Shown here piece after piece: positions 37,302 to 45,573 of a stretch of 64,000 nucleotides of DNA. Where the stretch lies: positions 558,001 through 622,000 of the forward strand of contig NZ_CP074441.1 in assembly GCF_018394055.1 (NCBI RefSeq), written 5' to 3'. A program made the position numbers and the translations under genes. This DNA is from Weissella ceti. Its GTDB lineage: Bacteria; Bacillota; Bacilli; Lactobacillales; Lactobacillaceae. The notes beneath the pieces were generated by a model. It was not told the origin of the DNA. It was given only the letters and a program-made list of their open reading frames with translations, and searched no databases. Every line of letters starts with the position of its first letter. Position 1 is the stretch's first letter.

Positions 37302-38282
37302 TTGGGTGGGGTTTATTTGAATTGTATTGATAATTTCCGAAAAGACAAAAACTGGATAGATTCAATTGAAACGTAATAATCTCTACTAATTGATAGATAA
37401 CTGGAATGTATTCTAGACAACAAAACGATATTTGATAATCATAAAATACCTAGCACAATTCATGTGGCACGGGATATCACTTACAGTTGATCGTATATCA
37501 GAATTTATGGTATTTAGTACAGAATTAACGTTTTCCAACGAAACGTCGTTATAGTAATTATTCGAAGGACAATACGGCCACATGAATATAAAAGTCGTCT
37601 CAGTGCGTTTAATTAACACTTAAATTACATAAAACGACATCAAAATAAAGATACTGGATAAGTACGTAATAAGTATTTAGATCCAGGAATGATAATTAAT
37701 TCAAGATAAACACCGGCGTATTTTTTAAGAAATATGATACGCTTATTTAAGTAGTTCAAAAATATAATAAAAACATGTGTACAGAATTTATAAACCAAAA
37801 CTGCATTAAATAAACAGATAACATGATTAAATGCGGTGAATTTAAAAGATTATAGGGCGCTGTTTAAAACGTTGTTAAGTTTATACTTGACAAATGCCTT
37901 CTTTATTTAGCTTTTTATAATATATATTATGTAAACTAGATGAGGTGTAGGAAATTGCAACCCCTAATGCCAATCTTTTTTACGAATGTAAGAATTTTGT
38001 TATCAAAACCCTTACGCCCCTAGTGAATACAGGGTTTATAAAAGTTACAAATTAGCTACATGGTGTATTTAATTATATCGAATGATTAAGAAATCAAATA
38101 ATGTCACTAAATACCAGGTAATATACAGCCTTTAGGAATTGCCACATGTATTTATATTTAAATTATAAGGACTTATACCTAATTGAAACTAAAAGCGGAA
38201 CAAAATGACATTCATTTTCAAAGTGTTCACACTTTTTTTCTTTTTGTTCAATTAATTTAACATGTTTCCACACAATATACAA
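37302..38282. other. AT-rich gene-free interval, possible element boundary
   Basis: About 980 bases without a credible gene on either strand. TTGACA (37887) and TATAAT (37916) are too far apart (23 bases) for a normal promoter. An AGGAAA site at 37949 precedes a 22-codon TTG-initiated frame that I cannot support. The change from chromosomal to mobile gene content occurs across or just after this stretch, but no att direct repeat or tRNA was recognised. Confidence 0.4.
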
Positions 38283-38312
38283 TAAAAAAACAACCATATT
38301 TCTATGATTGTT
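38283..38312 (-). terminator. Terminator of IS30 transposase
   Basis: On the - strand, AACAATCAT/ATGGTTGTT with an AGAAAT-type loop and a run of seven T. Confidence 0.75.
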
Positions 38313-38327
38313 GATATGTTTAATGAT

Positions 38328-39437
38328 TTAATTTGATTTATGTCTTCGATCCCAACGTAAGGTTTCACTATGATAAAGCATATATGGTGTTTTACCATTT
38401 AATGCTTGTACCATAGGTTTATGATTTAGCTTCTCCGCAATTTTAAACCAGTCATCAGGTGTCATTTCGTCATAATCAGAATACCCTGCATAGACCCGTA
38501 TAAGTCGATTACGTTGTTCATTTGTACCACGTTCATATGGTGAATACGGGTGTGCAAAGTACGTTTTTTTACCATATTTCACTTGAATAGACTCTAAAAA
38601 CTGCCATGAGATAAACTCTGAACCATTATCAAACGTAAATGATTGCACATAATTTTGATATTCTGATAAAAACAACTCAATAGCACGAATCATACCCACG
38701 GAAGTCCGGTTTTTAATCGGTAATATCACGGTATAACGGGTTTTTCGTTCTACCAGAACTAATATACTTGATTTTTTATGATCACGAGAAATGACTAAAT
38801 CACCTTCCCAATGCCCAAAATAACGTCTAGTCTCTACGGACGCTGGTCTTGATTCAATAGATAACCGCTTAACAACTTGAACAGGATTACTATCAAGCTC
38901 ATCTTTAAGTTGTTTTTTCATAACGTGCCCCATAATTTCCCGCTCTGACACGTTTTTAGGTTTCTTATGCGACCAATGATTAGAATGCCCGTATGCTGAA
39001 CGATCAACCACAATATAACCTTTCCGAATATAGTTACGAATAGTGGACGCAGACAAAGGACATTTCGGAAAGCTAGAAACAAAATCTTCTGGTGACCAAC
39101 CTTTATCATTTAAATACTCTTCAATTTGGGTTTTCCAATAAAACGTTAGTTTTCTAGCGCCACCATGAACGGCATGCTTACTAAGTTTATATTGTTGCGC
39201 AATAGTAGCTGAATACGTTAATAATCCATGTTTATTGGCTAATAAAGCGTCATTAGACAACTCATTAACATTAACCGTTGCCCCTTTCTTCAACTCACGC
39301 CATATAGTCGATTGACTACGTCCTAATAAACGTCCAATTTCAGCCGTAGAAAGTTTATTATCATTCCAATAATGTTGGATCATGATACGTTCTTCATAAG
39401 TTAATCTCTTGCGAGATTTTGATTCAGTTGACTCCAT
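38328..39437 (-). CDS. IS30-family transposase
   Basis: A 369-residue DDE transposase. The N-terminal HTH (RKRLTYEERIMIQHYW...STAEIGRLLGRSQSTIWRELKKG) is the IS30 type. The catalytic core has FGHWEGDLVISRD, FTFDNGSEFISW and the glutamate in YSPYERGTNEQRN at the expected spacing. It appears full length and intact. Element ends could not be fixed; the segment near 38195-38225 (TTTTCAAAGTGTTCACAC) looks like one IS30-type end, but no convincing mate was found. Confidence 0.88.
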   Translation of the reverse strand: MESTESKSRKRLTYEERIMIQHYWNDNKLSTAEIGRLLGRSQSTIWRELKKGATVNVNELSNDALLANKHGLLTYSATIAQQYKLSKHAVHGGARKLTFYWKTQIEEYLNDKGWSPEDFVSSFPKCPLSASTIRNYIRKGYIVVDRSAYGHSNHWSHKKPKNVSEREIMGHVMKKQLKDELDSNPVQVVKRLSIESRPASVETRRYFGHWEGDLVISRDHKKSSILVLVERKTRYTVILPIKNRTSVGMIRAIELFLSEYQNYVQSFTFDNGSEFISWQFLESIQVKYGKKTYFAHPYSPYERGTNEQRNRLIRVYAGYSDYDEMTPDDWFKIAEKLNHKPMVQALNGKTPYMLYHSETLRWDRRHKSN

Positions 39438-39471
39438 ATTTACATATCCTTTAATCAGGAAATATACATAC

Positions 39472-39906
39472 TTAAAAATCTAAATACCCATTTTTAATAT
39501 AAATTCGTATCATACGAGCACTTATAGGGATTTCATCAGCGTATTTTTGAACGATTTTTTCTGGCGACATGCCTAATTTTAACTTTTGTTCTAATTTATA
39601 CTTTAAAGCTGGCGTAAAATGATGTTGCTCTAATCGAGAGTTTAAATGGTATTTATCTACAAACGCCTGTGCAAATTTTGGAGAATAGTCAACATACTTA
39701 CGATAAAACAACAACCAATCTAAATCACGGTCAGATAAACCTTGATTATAAGCATTATTACCACGTTCTAATTCAGTCTGAATACATTGTTCAGAACAAT
39801 CTAAATAACGGGCAATCCGTTTTATTGACCAGCGTTTCTCCCATAAATTAGATAGCTCTCGGCGTTCTTGATAAGTGAATGAACATTTACCTTGTTTATT
39901 TTTCAT
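39472..39906 (-). CDS. IS30-like N-terminal HTH protein without DDE domain
   Basis: A 144-residue protein that repeats the layout of the N-terminal half of the adjacent transposase: FTYQERRELSNLWEKRWSIKRIARYLDCSEQCIQTELERG, then LKLGMSPEKIVQKYADEIPISARMIRIYIKNGYLDF. It ends where the catalytic core would begin, and a stop and a new ribosome site (AAAGGATATG) separate it from the transposase gene 34 bases away. It could be a regulator or targeting partner, or a remnant of a second transposase. AAGGTGG lies before its ATG. Confidence 0.7.
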   Translation of the reverse strand: MKNKQGKCSFTYQERRELSNLWEKRWSIKRIARYLDCSEQCIQTELERGNNAYNQGLSDRDLDWLLFYRKYVDYSPKFAQAFVDKYHLNSRLEQHHFTPALKYKLEQKLKLGMSPEKIVQKYADEIPISARMIRIYIKNGYLDF

Positions 39907-39922
39907 AATTATACCACCTTAA

Positions 39923-39977
39923 AACAAAAAACAGCTATCCTAAACTAAATCAAACTCTGATTCAGTCTAGATAACTG
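39923..39977 (-). terminator. Terminator after the RelB/DinJ-like gene
   Basis: On the - strand, a long stem AGCAGTTATCTAGACTGAATCA paired with TTGATTTAGTTTAGGATAGCT, followed by TTTTTT. It closes the antitoxin transcript before the HTH gene. Confidence 0.8.
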
Positions 39978-39987
39978 CTTTTATCGT

Positions 39988-40167
39988 TTATTTTTCGTTA
40001 TTTTCGCCTGTGAACACGTTGTCAAAAGGTGTTTTACCGGTATTAGCAACTTGATGTAACATGATCCGAATTGCTCCTTGGATTGTTATACCTTGTTCAG
40101 CAAAAAGTGCGTCAGCCTTCTTTTTAACATCTGAATCTAAACGAAGTTGTAGTAACTTTTCAGACAT
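39988..40167 (-). CDS. RelB/DinJ-family antitoxin, without adjacent toxin
   Basis: A 59-residue protein. Its start LLQLRLDSDVKKKADALF and the segment ITIQGAIRIMLHQVANTGKTPFD show the ribbon-helix-helix domain and the G-x-A-I-R-I-x-L-x-Q pattern of DinJ/RelB antitoxins. The ATG at 40167 has GAAAGGAAT upstream. Normally a RelE/YafQ toxin follows; here a terminator and an IS30-type gene follow instead, so the toxin is missing. Confidence 0.82.
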   Translation of the reverse strand: MSEKLLQLRLDSDVKKKADALFAEQGITIQGAIRIMLHQVANTGKTPFDNVFTGENNEK

Positions 40168-40233
40168 AGCAATATTCCTTTCATAATTTACAGTTTATGA
40201 GCTGTATTTTCAGTATACATTAATTTCTTAATG

Positions 40234-40767
40234 CTATTGTGTTATTTCATATAGTACATGTTGTTCTAACGGATGACCTTTATCCAATTTTGGATGATTA
40301 AAAGTTCCTTTGTAAGCCATTCCAATTCTTTCCATTACTTTTTCAGATGGCTTATTTTTCACTGCTGTAAAGCTATATATTGCGGAAAGATTTAATTCAT
40401 TAAATCCGTATTTGATAACTCTTTCAGCACCTTCTGTTGCATATCCATGGTGCCAGTACCCTTTTAATAACCGCCAGCCTATTTCTACTTCACCAAATAT
40501 TTCAGATTCAAAATTAATTTGAAATAACCCAATTATACCGATAAAAGTATCAGAATCTTTCAGATAAACTGCATATTTAGAGTAACCGTATTTATTTTGT
40601 TGCTCAATTGCACTATCAATGTAGGCTATTGATTCTTCTGCACTCATGACTTCTGGAAAATATTTCATCACGTCAGAATCGCTATTCATACGAATAGTTT
40701 CATTGCGCACAGCTTGAGTCAGTTCTTTAAAGCCTAAACGTTCAGATTCAAACAAATAATTAGTCAT
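40234..40767 (-). CDS. GNAT N-acetyltransferase, RimJ/RimL-like (copy 1)
   Basis: A 177-residue acetyltransferase with ERLGFKELT at the start, FIGIIGLF, EIGWRLLKGYWHHGYATEGAERVIKYGF (acetyl-CoA pyrophosphate loop) and KVMERIGM near the end, as in RimJ/RimL-type enzymes acting on protein N-termini or small amines. The start at 40767 with GGAGGAAATT is preferred over an in-frame ATG at 40785. An almost identical copy lies at 44442-44975. Confidence 0.85.
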   Translation of the reverse strand: MTNYLFESERLGFKELTQAVRNETIRMNSDSDVMKYFPEVMSAEESIAYIDSAIEQQNKYGYSKYAVYLKDSDTFIGIIGLFQINFESEIFGEVEIGWRLLKGYWHHGYATEGAERVIKYGFNELNLSAIYSFTAVKNKPSEKVMERIGMAYKGTFNHPKLDKGHPLEQHVLYEITQ

Positions 40768-40778
40768 AATTTCCTCCA

Positions 40779-40815
40779 TGTACAAAAGGATTATAACATA
40801 TAACCCTTTTGTACA
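40779..40815 (-). promoter_or_regulatory. Perfect inverted repeat flanking the -10 of GNAT copy 1
   Basis: TGTACAAAAGG (40779-40789) and CCTTTTGTACA (40805-40815) enclose a TATAAT on the - strand (40795-40790). The layout suits operator control of the promoter. The right arm region is absent upstream of GNAT copy 2. Confidence 0.5.
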
Positions 40816-40819
40816 TTTA

Positions 40820-41030
40820 TCATGTGTGAGTGGCCATTAATTCAGCAATTCGTTGTTCAAATTCTAAGAATTTTTGTCGTAATACCTGATAACTGACATT
40901 AATCTCCTGTACAATAGCAAACACATCGCTCCCCATTCTACCACTTTTAAAAATTTCAATACTATAAGACGGTTGATTAACAATCGTACGTCCTAATCGG
41001 ATTAACTGTTCTACCCAGAAACGAACATTG
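40820..41030 (-). pseudogene. Truncated C-terminal copy of the 45574-46494 gene
   Basis: About 195 bases match the 3' end of the intact conjugation-region gene (same QRIAELM, KSGRMGSDVF and IVNQPSYSIE coding) with scattered substitutions. It ends with a different tail and stop at 40820. It has no start or N-terminal part, so it is a decayed duplicate. Confidence 0.85.
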
Positions 41031-41159
41031 GGGGATTTTCAGGTGTTTTAGAGGTATTAAATGCATTTGTTACATATTTGTAATATAAAACCCTTTAATA
41101 TCAACGGGTAGACCGCCTTCCTCTATAAGATATTATGGACATATCTGTGTCATTTAGAG

Positions 41160-41400
41160 TCACTGATTTTCAAAGTACGCACCAAGAAACCAAGTTATGT
41201 GTCCACGATTTGGTAATTTTTCTTAAAAAACAGCTTTAACTTAAAAATCCTGACTGGTATCTTTGATGATGACCAATCAAGGTTTTTGTTATTTAGATTT
41301 CATGTTTTTAAGTTGACGTTGGCCCTAACTCTGATTTTATGATGCGTACTTGCGAGTGTTTCTGCGTCTAAAACATATCTCATAGGCTTATTTTCCAAAT
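41160..41400 (-). pseudogene. 3' end fragment of an IS30-type element (left of hrt operon)
   Basis: Reads NKPMRYVLDAETLAS then a frame-disrupted tail, a terminator hairpin (GATTGGT...ACCAGTC, about 41250-41290) and an end segment with ACTTGGTTTCTTGGTGCGTACTTTGAAAA on the - strand. The same arrangement recurs at 43965-44405 in the same orientation. Only the last part of the transposase is present. Confidence 0.75.
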
Positions 41401-41440
41401 GTTAATTTTATATACTTTGATTGGAGGCAATTCCCCATCG

Positions 41441-42115
41441 TTATTTTTGTTGAGATAACTTTCCATCAACCAACTCATAAACATGATCTGCATACTCAAG
41501 TAGTCTCTGATCATGTGTTACTGTAACAACTGCTTTTTTTTGAGTATGTGCGATGTCATGTAACATTTCTCCTACCTTCATTACTCTACTAGTATCCAAT
41601 GCCGCTGTTGGTTCATCGGCCAATATAATACTAGGATTTGGAAACATTGCCCGCGCAATGGCAACTCTTTGAGTTTGGCCTCCAGAGAGTTCATTTGGAT
41701 ATTTCGATAACAGTGAACGAATATCCAATTGATCTATCACAGTTTCAAAATTACGATCGCTCATATTGTTAGTTTTCTTGACTTTAGTAACTAAATCAAA
41801 TTGCTGTTGCACTGTAAGATATGGTACTAAGTTATAAGATTGTAGTACAAATCCTATATCGTTTAGTCGTAATTGTTCTAATTTTTTAGGCGTGTACTTT
41901 TCAACTTTTTGATCATTCAATAGGACTTTTCCGCTTGTTGGAGTTTGCAACCCCCCTAATATAGTTAACAACGTGCTTTTACCAGATCCTGACGGCCCAA
42001 TAATCAATGTAAGTTCACCTGACTTTGCCTCAAAGTCAATGTTATTTAGAGCTGTTACCTGATTGCTTCCTGTTCCAAAAACTTTGGAAATATTATCTAA
42101 CTTTAATGATGTCAT
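41441..42115 (-). CDS. hrtA: Heme efflux ABC transporter ATPase, HrtA-like
   Basis: A 224-residue ATPase with Walker A G40-T48 (GPSGSGKST), the Q-loop, the signature LSGGQTQRVAIARA, Walker B IILADEPTAALD and an H-loop in TVTHDQRLL. It is of the LolD/MacB-type used with FtsX-like permeases. It is the last gene of a R-B-A operon, 2 bases after the permease. In lactococci the same order encodes HrtRBA, which expels toxic heme. Confidence 0.82.
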   Translation of the reverse strand: MTSLKLDNISKVFGTGSNQVTALNNIDFEAKSGELTLIIGPSGSGKSTLLTILGGLQTPTSGKVLLNDQKVEKYTPKKLEQLRLNDIGFVLQSYNLVPYLTVQQQFDLVTKVKKTNNMSDRNFETVIDQLDIRSLLSKYPNELSGGQTQRVAIARAMFPNPSIILADEPTAALDTSRVMKVGEMLHDIAHTQKKAVVTVTHDQRLLEYADHVYELVDGKLSQQK

Positions 42116-42117
42116 GG

Positions 42118-43182
42118 TTATCCTCCGATTACGCTAACTGGATCAATCTTAGAAATAATTCTCATAGGAATAAGCGCACCTAGTAATCCGGTGATTAATA
42201 TTCCGCCAGCAATCAGTAATGTGAATTGCACATCGAAATGCATCGGAACAGACTCCGGAATAACAAGACTTACCACAAATGTTGTTATCAAGCCAATTAA
42301 AATAGAGAAAATCATAATAATCCCTGTTTCATTAAACGTATTTTTTAATAAGTATCCTGTAGGTACACCTTGAGCACGTAAGACTGCTAGATTTTTAATC
42401 TTTTGTGTTGTTAAAATGTATAAGAAAATTGTAACCACCACCAATGAAATAATAACTAAAAATGCAATCATAAATGTGAAGGTTGCATTTTGTGCACTAT
42501 ATCCCGGCAGCTTATTCATAAATTCATCAATCGATAGTAGAGTTAAATCTTTAGAAGCTATCTCATCATTGCGTTTCTGATTGGTCGACAAAACCCCGCT
42601 CCCCACAAAGTACTTATCAACACCTTTTACCTTGTGCCATTGATTTAATGATCCGTAAACAACTGGTGCCATATTATATTCGGCATTTTTGACAAAGCCC
42701 ACGACCTTGTAGGACTTATCAGACTGACCTAGCTTAACTTCATCATTTAACTTAATATTTTTAATTTTGTCCGATAATACGATTTCATTATCCGCTTCGG
42801 CAGGATGTCCATTGACGTATACTAACTTCTTATAGAGCTCTTGATTTGTTTTTACCCCGACATATTGGACTGATGTCGTTTGATCATCGTCCCCTATTTT
42901 TAGGTTTGTTGGCGTGATACCAACTTGATAGTCCCCGCGTGACATTTTCATTTTATTAAATTGTTCTTCTGACATTAAAGATTGCCCCATGTTACCATTA
43001 GAATCTTTAGTTAGGATAGCAGACTTGGTTTGCCACGTCTTTAATGCCGTTGTATTTTCATTAGCTAATCCCAACGCTAATGAAGTTAATATAAAGATTA
43101 AAAATGTAATCAGACTAATAACAGAAATGATAAGCCCATATCTCATTTTATTTTTTTTAATCTCATTTATTGCTAAATACAT
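42118..43182 (-). CDS. hrtB: Heme efflux ABC transporter permease, HrtB-like
   Basis: A 354-residue FtsX/MacB-type permease: one N-terminal helix (about 14-37), a large external domain (40-235) and three C-terminal helices (about 236-260, 280-300, 322-345). The N-terminus MYLAINEIKKNKMRYGL and the WQTKSAILTKD segment resemble HrtB. The external and membrane parts of HrtB proteins bind heme from the membrane layer. It lies 20 bases after the regulator gene. Confidence 0.82.
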   Translation of the reverse strand: MYLAINEIKKNKMRYGLIISVISLITFLIFILTSLALGLANENTTALKTWQTKSAILTKDSNGNMGQSLMSEEQFNKMKMSRGDYQVGITPTNLKIGDDDQTTSVQYVGVKTNQELYKKLVYVNGHPAEADNEIVLSDKIKNIKLNDEVKLGQSDKSYKVVGFVKNAEYNMAPVVYGSLNQWHKVKGVDKYFVGSGVLSTNQKRNDEIASKDLTLLSIDEFMNKLPGYSAQNATFTFMIAFLVIISLVVVTIFLYILTTQKIKNLAVLRAQGVPTGYLLKNTFNETGIIMIFSILIGLITTFVVSLVIPESVPMHFDVQFTLLIAGGILITGLLGALIPMRIISKIDPVSVIGG

Positions 43183-43201
43183 ATTTACGCACTCCTTTGT
43201 A

Positions 43202-43726
43202 CTAGTCCTTAATCACAGTTGGCAATTTTTTAATGTTTGCTACGATGTCTTCTTTTTTATCTGAAGACAAAAAGTATTCTTGTATCAGCGCATGTAACGT
43301 TGTCCTAAATACCCATTCTGATAGATTTTCCATTGAGGAACTTTTAAAATGAGATATAGAGTTTGGAGAAGTATCAGAGCATTGATAATGCGTATATAAC
43401 AACGATTTATTTAGTGTATAATATAAGCGCCAAAATGAATAATCTACAGGGTCCGTTAGATTTTCTAAAAATGCAATCGTTGATTTGATTTGATTTTCTT
43501 CATTCATTTGTCGTACCGTAGCTAAATAATCATCTAAGATCCAACAATAAGCGTCAAATATATCTTCAAAGTATGTGTAAAACGATGCTCTGGATATATT
43601 GGCTGATTTTGTAATTCTAGTAATGTGAGCATTGTCCAATGAATATGTTGAAAATTCATCAATTAATGCATCATGTATAGCATTGCGCTTATCAAGTTGT
43701 AAATTATAGAGCGCCTTATTAACCAT
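43202..43726 (-). CDS. hrtR: TetR-family regulator, HrtR-like heme sensor
   Basis: A 174-residue repressor. The N-terminal HTH (HITRITKSANISRASFYTYFEDI) is of the TetR type and continues with DAYCWILDDYL like HrtR of lactococci. The C-terminal part would bind the ligand; His residues are present, though I cannot assign the heme ligands. It is the first gene of the operon and is preceded by two palindromes of the HrtR-site type overlapping the promoter, which suggests autorepression relieved by heme. Confidence 0.78.
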   Translation of the reverse strand: MVNKALYNLQLDKRNAIHDALIDEFSTYSLDNAHITRITKSANISRASFYTYFEDIFDAYCWILDDYLATVRQMNEENQIKSTIAFLENLTDPVDYSFWRLYYTLNKSLLYTHYQCSDTSPNSISHFKSSSMENLSEWVFRTTLHALIQEYFLSSDKKEDIVANIKKLPTVIKD

Positions 43727-43752
43727 ATTCTTGTTCTTTCCTTTCTTTTAAT

Positions 43753-43822
43753 CATTGAGACATTGACAGGGTGTCAATGTCTCAATGTTAGCATATATTG
43801 ACACCCTGTCAATGTCTCAATG
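43753..43822 (-). promoter_or_regulatory. Dual palindromic operators and promoter of hrtRBA
   Basis: A perfect 35-bp palindrome lies at 43753-43787: arms CATTGAGACATTGACA and TGTCAATGTCTCAATG around GGG. A second ATTGACA-CCC-TGTCAAT is at 43797-43813, with one outer arm repeated to 43822. On the - strand the TTGACA of the second site serves as -35 and TAACAT (16 bases later) as -10. The 15-17-bp core resembles the known lactococcal HrtR site. Confidence 0.8.
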
Positions 43823-43846
43823 CTTTACAAATAATAGAGGAATACC

Positions 43847-43960
43847 CTATTCGTCCGATAAATATCTTGTATAACGCCAGGGTGCATTATCTATTAAATA
43901 TTGCTGTTCAGGCTTTCCTAACGATTTTATCAATAGTCTCCCTAACCAGACTATTGGCGC
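43847..43960 (-). pseudogene. Unidentified coding remnant upstream of hrtR
   Basis: A short - strand open frame ends in a stop at 43847 and reads KPEQQYLIDNAPWRYTRYLSDE, with natural-looking composition. It has no start or ribosome site and runs into the IS30 fragment. I do not recognise the parent gene; it may be chance. Confidence 0.25.
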
Positions 43961-43964
43961 CTGT

Positions 43965-44405
43965 TTTGCAAAGCACGTACTAAGAAAACAAGTTATGTAT
44001 CCACGATGTGGTAATTTTTCTAAAATTAAAAACCCTGATTGGTATCTATGATGAATACCAATCAGGGTTTTTGTTATTTAGTTTTTTAATTTTTAAGTTG
44101 TCGATTTCGCCTAACACTAGTTTTATGATACACACTTGCTGGTGTTTCTGCGTTTAAAACATATCTCATCGGCTTATCATTGATTAATTGTGTGACTTAA
44201 TCCCAATCTAATTGAGTCATGTTGTTGTAGCCTTTATAACCAACATAATGCCTAATAAACTTATTTTTCTGCTCATTAGTCCCGCGTCTTGTGGTGAATT
44301 TGGGTGTGCAAAATACGAGTCTTTACCATAATAAATCTGTATACGTTCCAAAAAGTCCCATGAAATGAACTCTGTACCATTATCAAACATAATTGATTAT
44401 ACGAT
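43965..44405 (-). pseudogene. 3' fragment of an IS30-type element (right of hrt operon)
   Basis: Reads MFDNGTEFISWDFLERIQIYYGK..., then FAHPN, and with frame changes GYNNMTQLDWD and DKPMRYVLNAETPAS. This corresponds to the last third of an IS30 transposase, with frameshifts and an internal stop. A terminator hairpin with arms CCTGATTGGTAT/ATACCAATCAGG (about 44028-44072) and an end segment follow. It is the same orientation and type as the fragment at 41160-41400. Confidence 0.82.
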
Positions 44406-44441
44406 GTCTTTTTAGTATACATTACTTTCCTAATGCTACTG

Positions 44442-44975
44442 CTACTGTGTTATTTCATACAGTACATGTTGTTCTAATGGATGACCTTTATCCAATTTTG
44501 GATGATTAAAAGTTCCTTTGTAAGACATTCCAATTCTTTCCATTACTTTTGCAGACGGCTCATTTTGCACTGCTGTAAAGCTATATATTGCGGAAAGATG
44601 TAACTCATTAAATCCGTATTTGATAACTCTTTCAGCGCCTTCTGTTGCATAGCCATGGCGCCAGTACTCTTTTAATAACCGCCAGCCTATTTCTACTTCA
44701 CCAAATATTTCAGATTCAAAATTAATTTGAAATAACCCAATTATACCGATAAAAGTATCAGAATCTTTAAGATAAACCGCATATTTTGAGTAACCATATT
44801 TATTTTGTTGCTCAATTGCATTATCAATGTAGGCTATTGATTCTTCTGAACTCATGACCTCTGGAAAATATTTCATCACGTCAGAATCGCTGTTCATACG
44901 AATAGTTTCATTGCGCACATCGTGAGTCAGTTCTTTAAAGCCTAAACGTTCAGATTCAAACAAATAATTAGTCAT
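44442..44975 (-). CDS. GNAT N-acetyltransferase, RimJ/RimL-like (copy 2)
   Basis: A 177-residue near-duplicate of the gene at 40234-40767. Differences are scattered substitutions such as TQAVRNE versus THDVRNE and KNKPSEK versus QNEPSAK. All acetyl-CoA binding motifs remain, so it is probably functional. Upstream sequence differs from copy 1 after the ribosome site, placing the duplication edge there. Confidence 0.85.
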   Translation of the reverse strand: MTNYLFESERLGFKELTHDVRNETIRMNSDSDVMKYFPEVMSSEESIAYIDNAIEQQNKYGYSKYAVYLKDSDTFIGIIGLFQINFESEIFGEVEIGWRLLKEYWRHGYATEGAERVIKYGFNELHLSAIYSFTAVQNEPSAKVMERIGMSYKGTFNHPKLDKGHPLEQHVLYEITQ

Positions 44976-45120
44976 AATTTTCTCCTTGTAAAAAGGGACA
45001 CTTATTTTTATTGCTCATTAATTAAATACCCACTTTAAACTGATAATCAACGAAATAAATGCAAATAAGACGCTATAAACACTCATTTTAGAGGAGTTCA
45101 AGGAACAAAATCAAATCGTT

Positions 45121-45540
45121 TCATATATGTTCGTTTAATTCTGACATAAAATTTCGAACATATTGTTCAATTTCATCACGGGTAGTCCTAAAAGAATGTA
45201 ATATTTCTTCTTCTGTTCCAGTTGATTGAGCTGGATCATTAAACCCTTGATGAATACGAGTTACTGTTGGTGGCAAAATAGGGCATCGGTCATTTGCATC
45301 TCCACACAATGTAATAACATAGTCACTAGTACGTAGTATGTCATCATCAATCAAATCGGACGTTTGTGATGATATATCTATATTGGATTCTTTCATGACT
45401 TGAACAGCAATAGGATTTAGTCCATGTTGTTCAATCCCCGCACTTTTGACGGTTACATCACGTGGTGCATATTTTTTAGCAAAACCTTCCGCCATTTGGC
45501 TTCGACAAGAATTTCCTGTACACAAAAAGTATATTTGCAT
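45121..45540 (-). CDS. arsC: Thioredoxin-coupled arsenate reductase, ArsC-like
   Basis: A 139-residue LMW-phosphatase-fold protein. It has the P-loop C7TGNSC12RS and the second redox pair C79 (TLCGDA) and C86 (DRCPILPP), which gives the three-cysteine relay of thioredoxin-type ArsC. SAGIE, HTSD-like [12 protein letters not shown] and GFNDPA also match. It reduces arsenate to arsenite. No arsR, arsB or acr3 gene is adjacent, so export would need a gene elsewhere. Confidence 0.88.
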   Translation of the reverse strand: MQIYFLCTGNSCRSQMAEGFAKKYAPRDVTVKSAGIEQHGLNPIAVQVMKESNIDISSQTSDLIDDDILRTSDYVITLCGDANDRCPILPPTVTRIHQGFNDPAQSTGTEEEILHSFRTTRDEIEQYVRNFMSELNEHI

Positions 45541-45573
45541 TATGATTCTCCTTTTAAATCTTACTTAGAAAGC

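Noticed and set aside
37887-38024. Possible 22-residue peptide gene (TTG start near 37955) with TTGACA/TATAAT upstream
   Set aside because: Spacing of the promoter boxes is wrong (23 bases), the start is TTG and the peptide is not membrane-like or recognisable.
40003-40022. TGTGAACAC segment resembling the complement of the IS30-type end near 38200
   Set aside because: It lies inside the RelB/DinJ coding sequence at a conserved part (PFDN-FTGE), and only about nine bases match. Probably chance.
43798-43983. 61-codon rightward frame after the hrt operators
   Set aside because: It begins inside the operator, has no ribosome site and overlaps the IS30 fragment.
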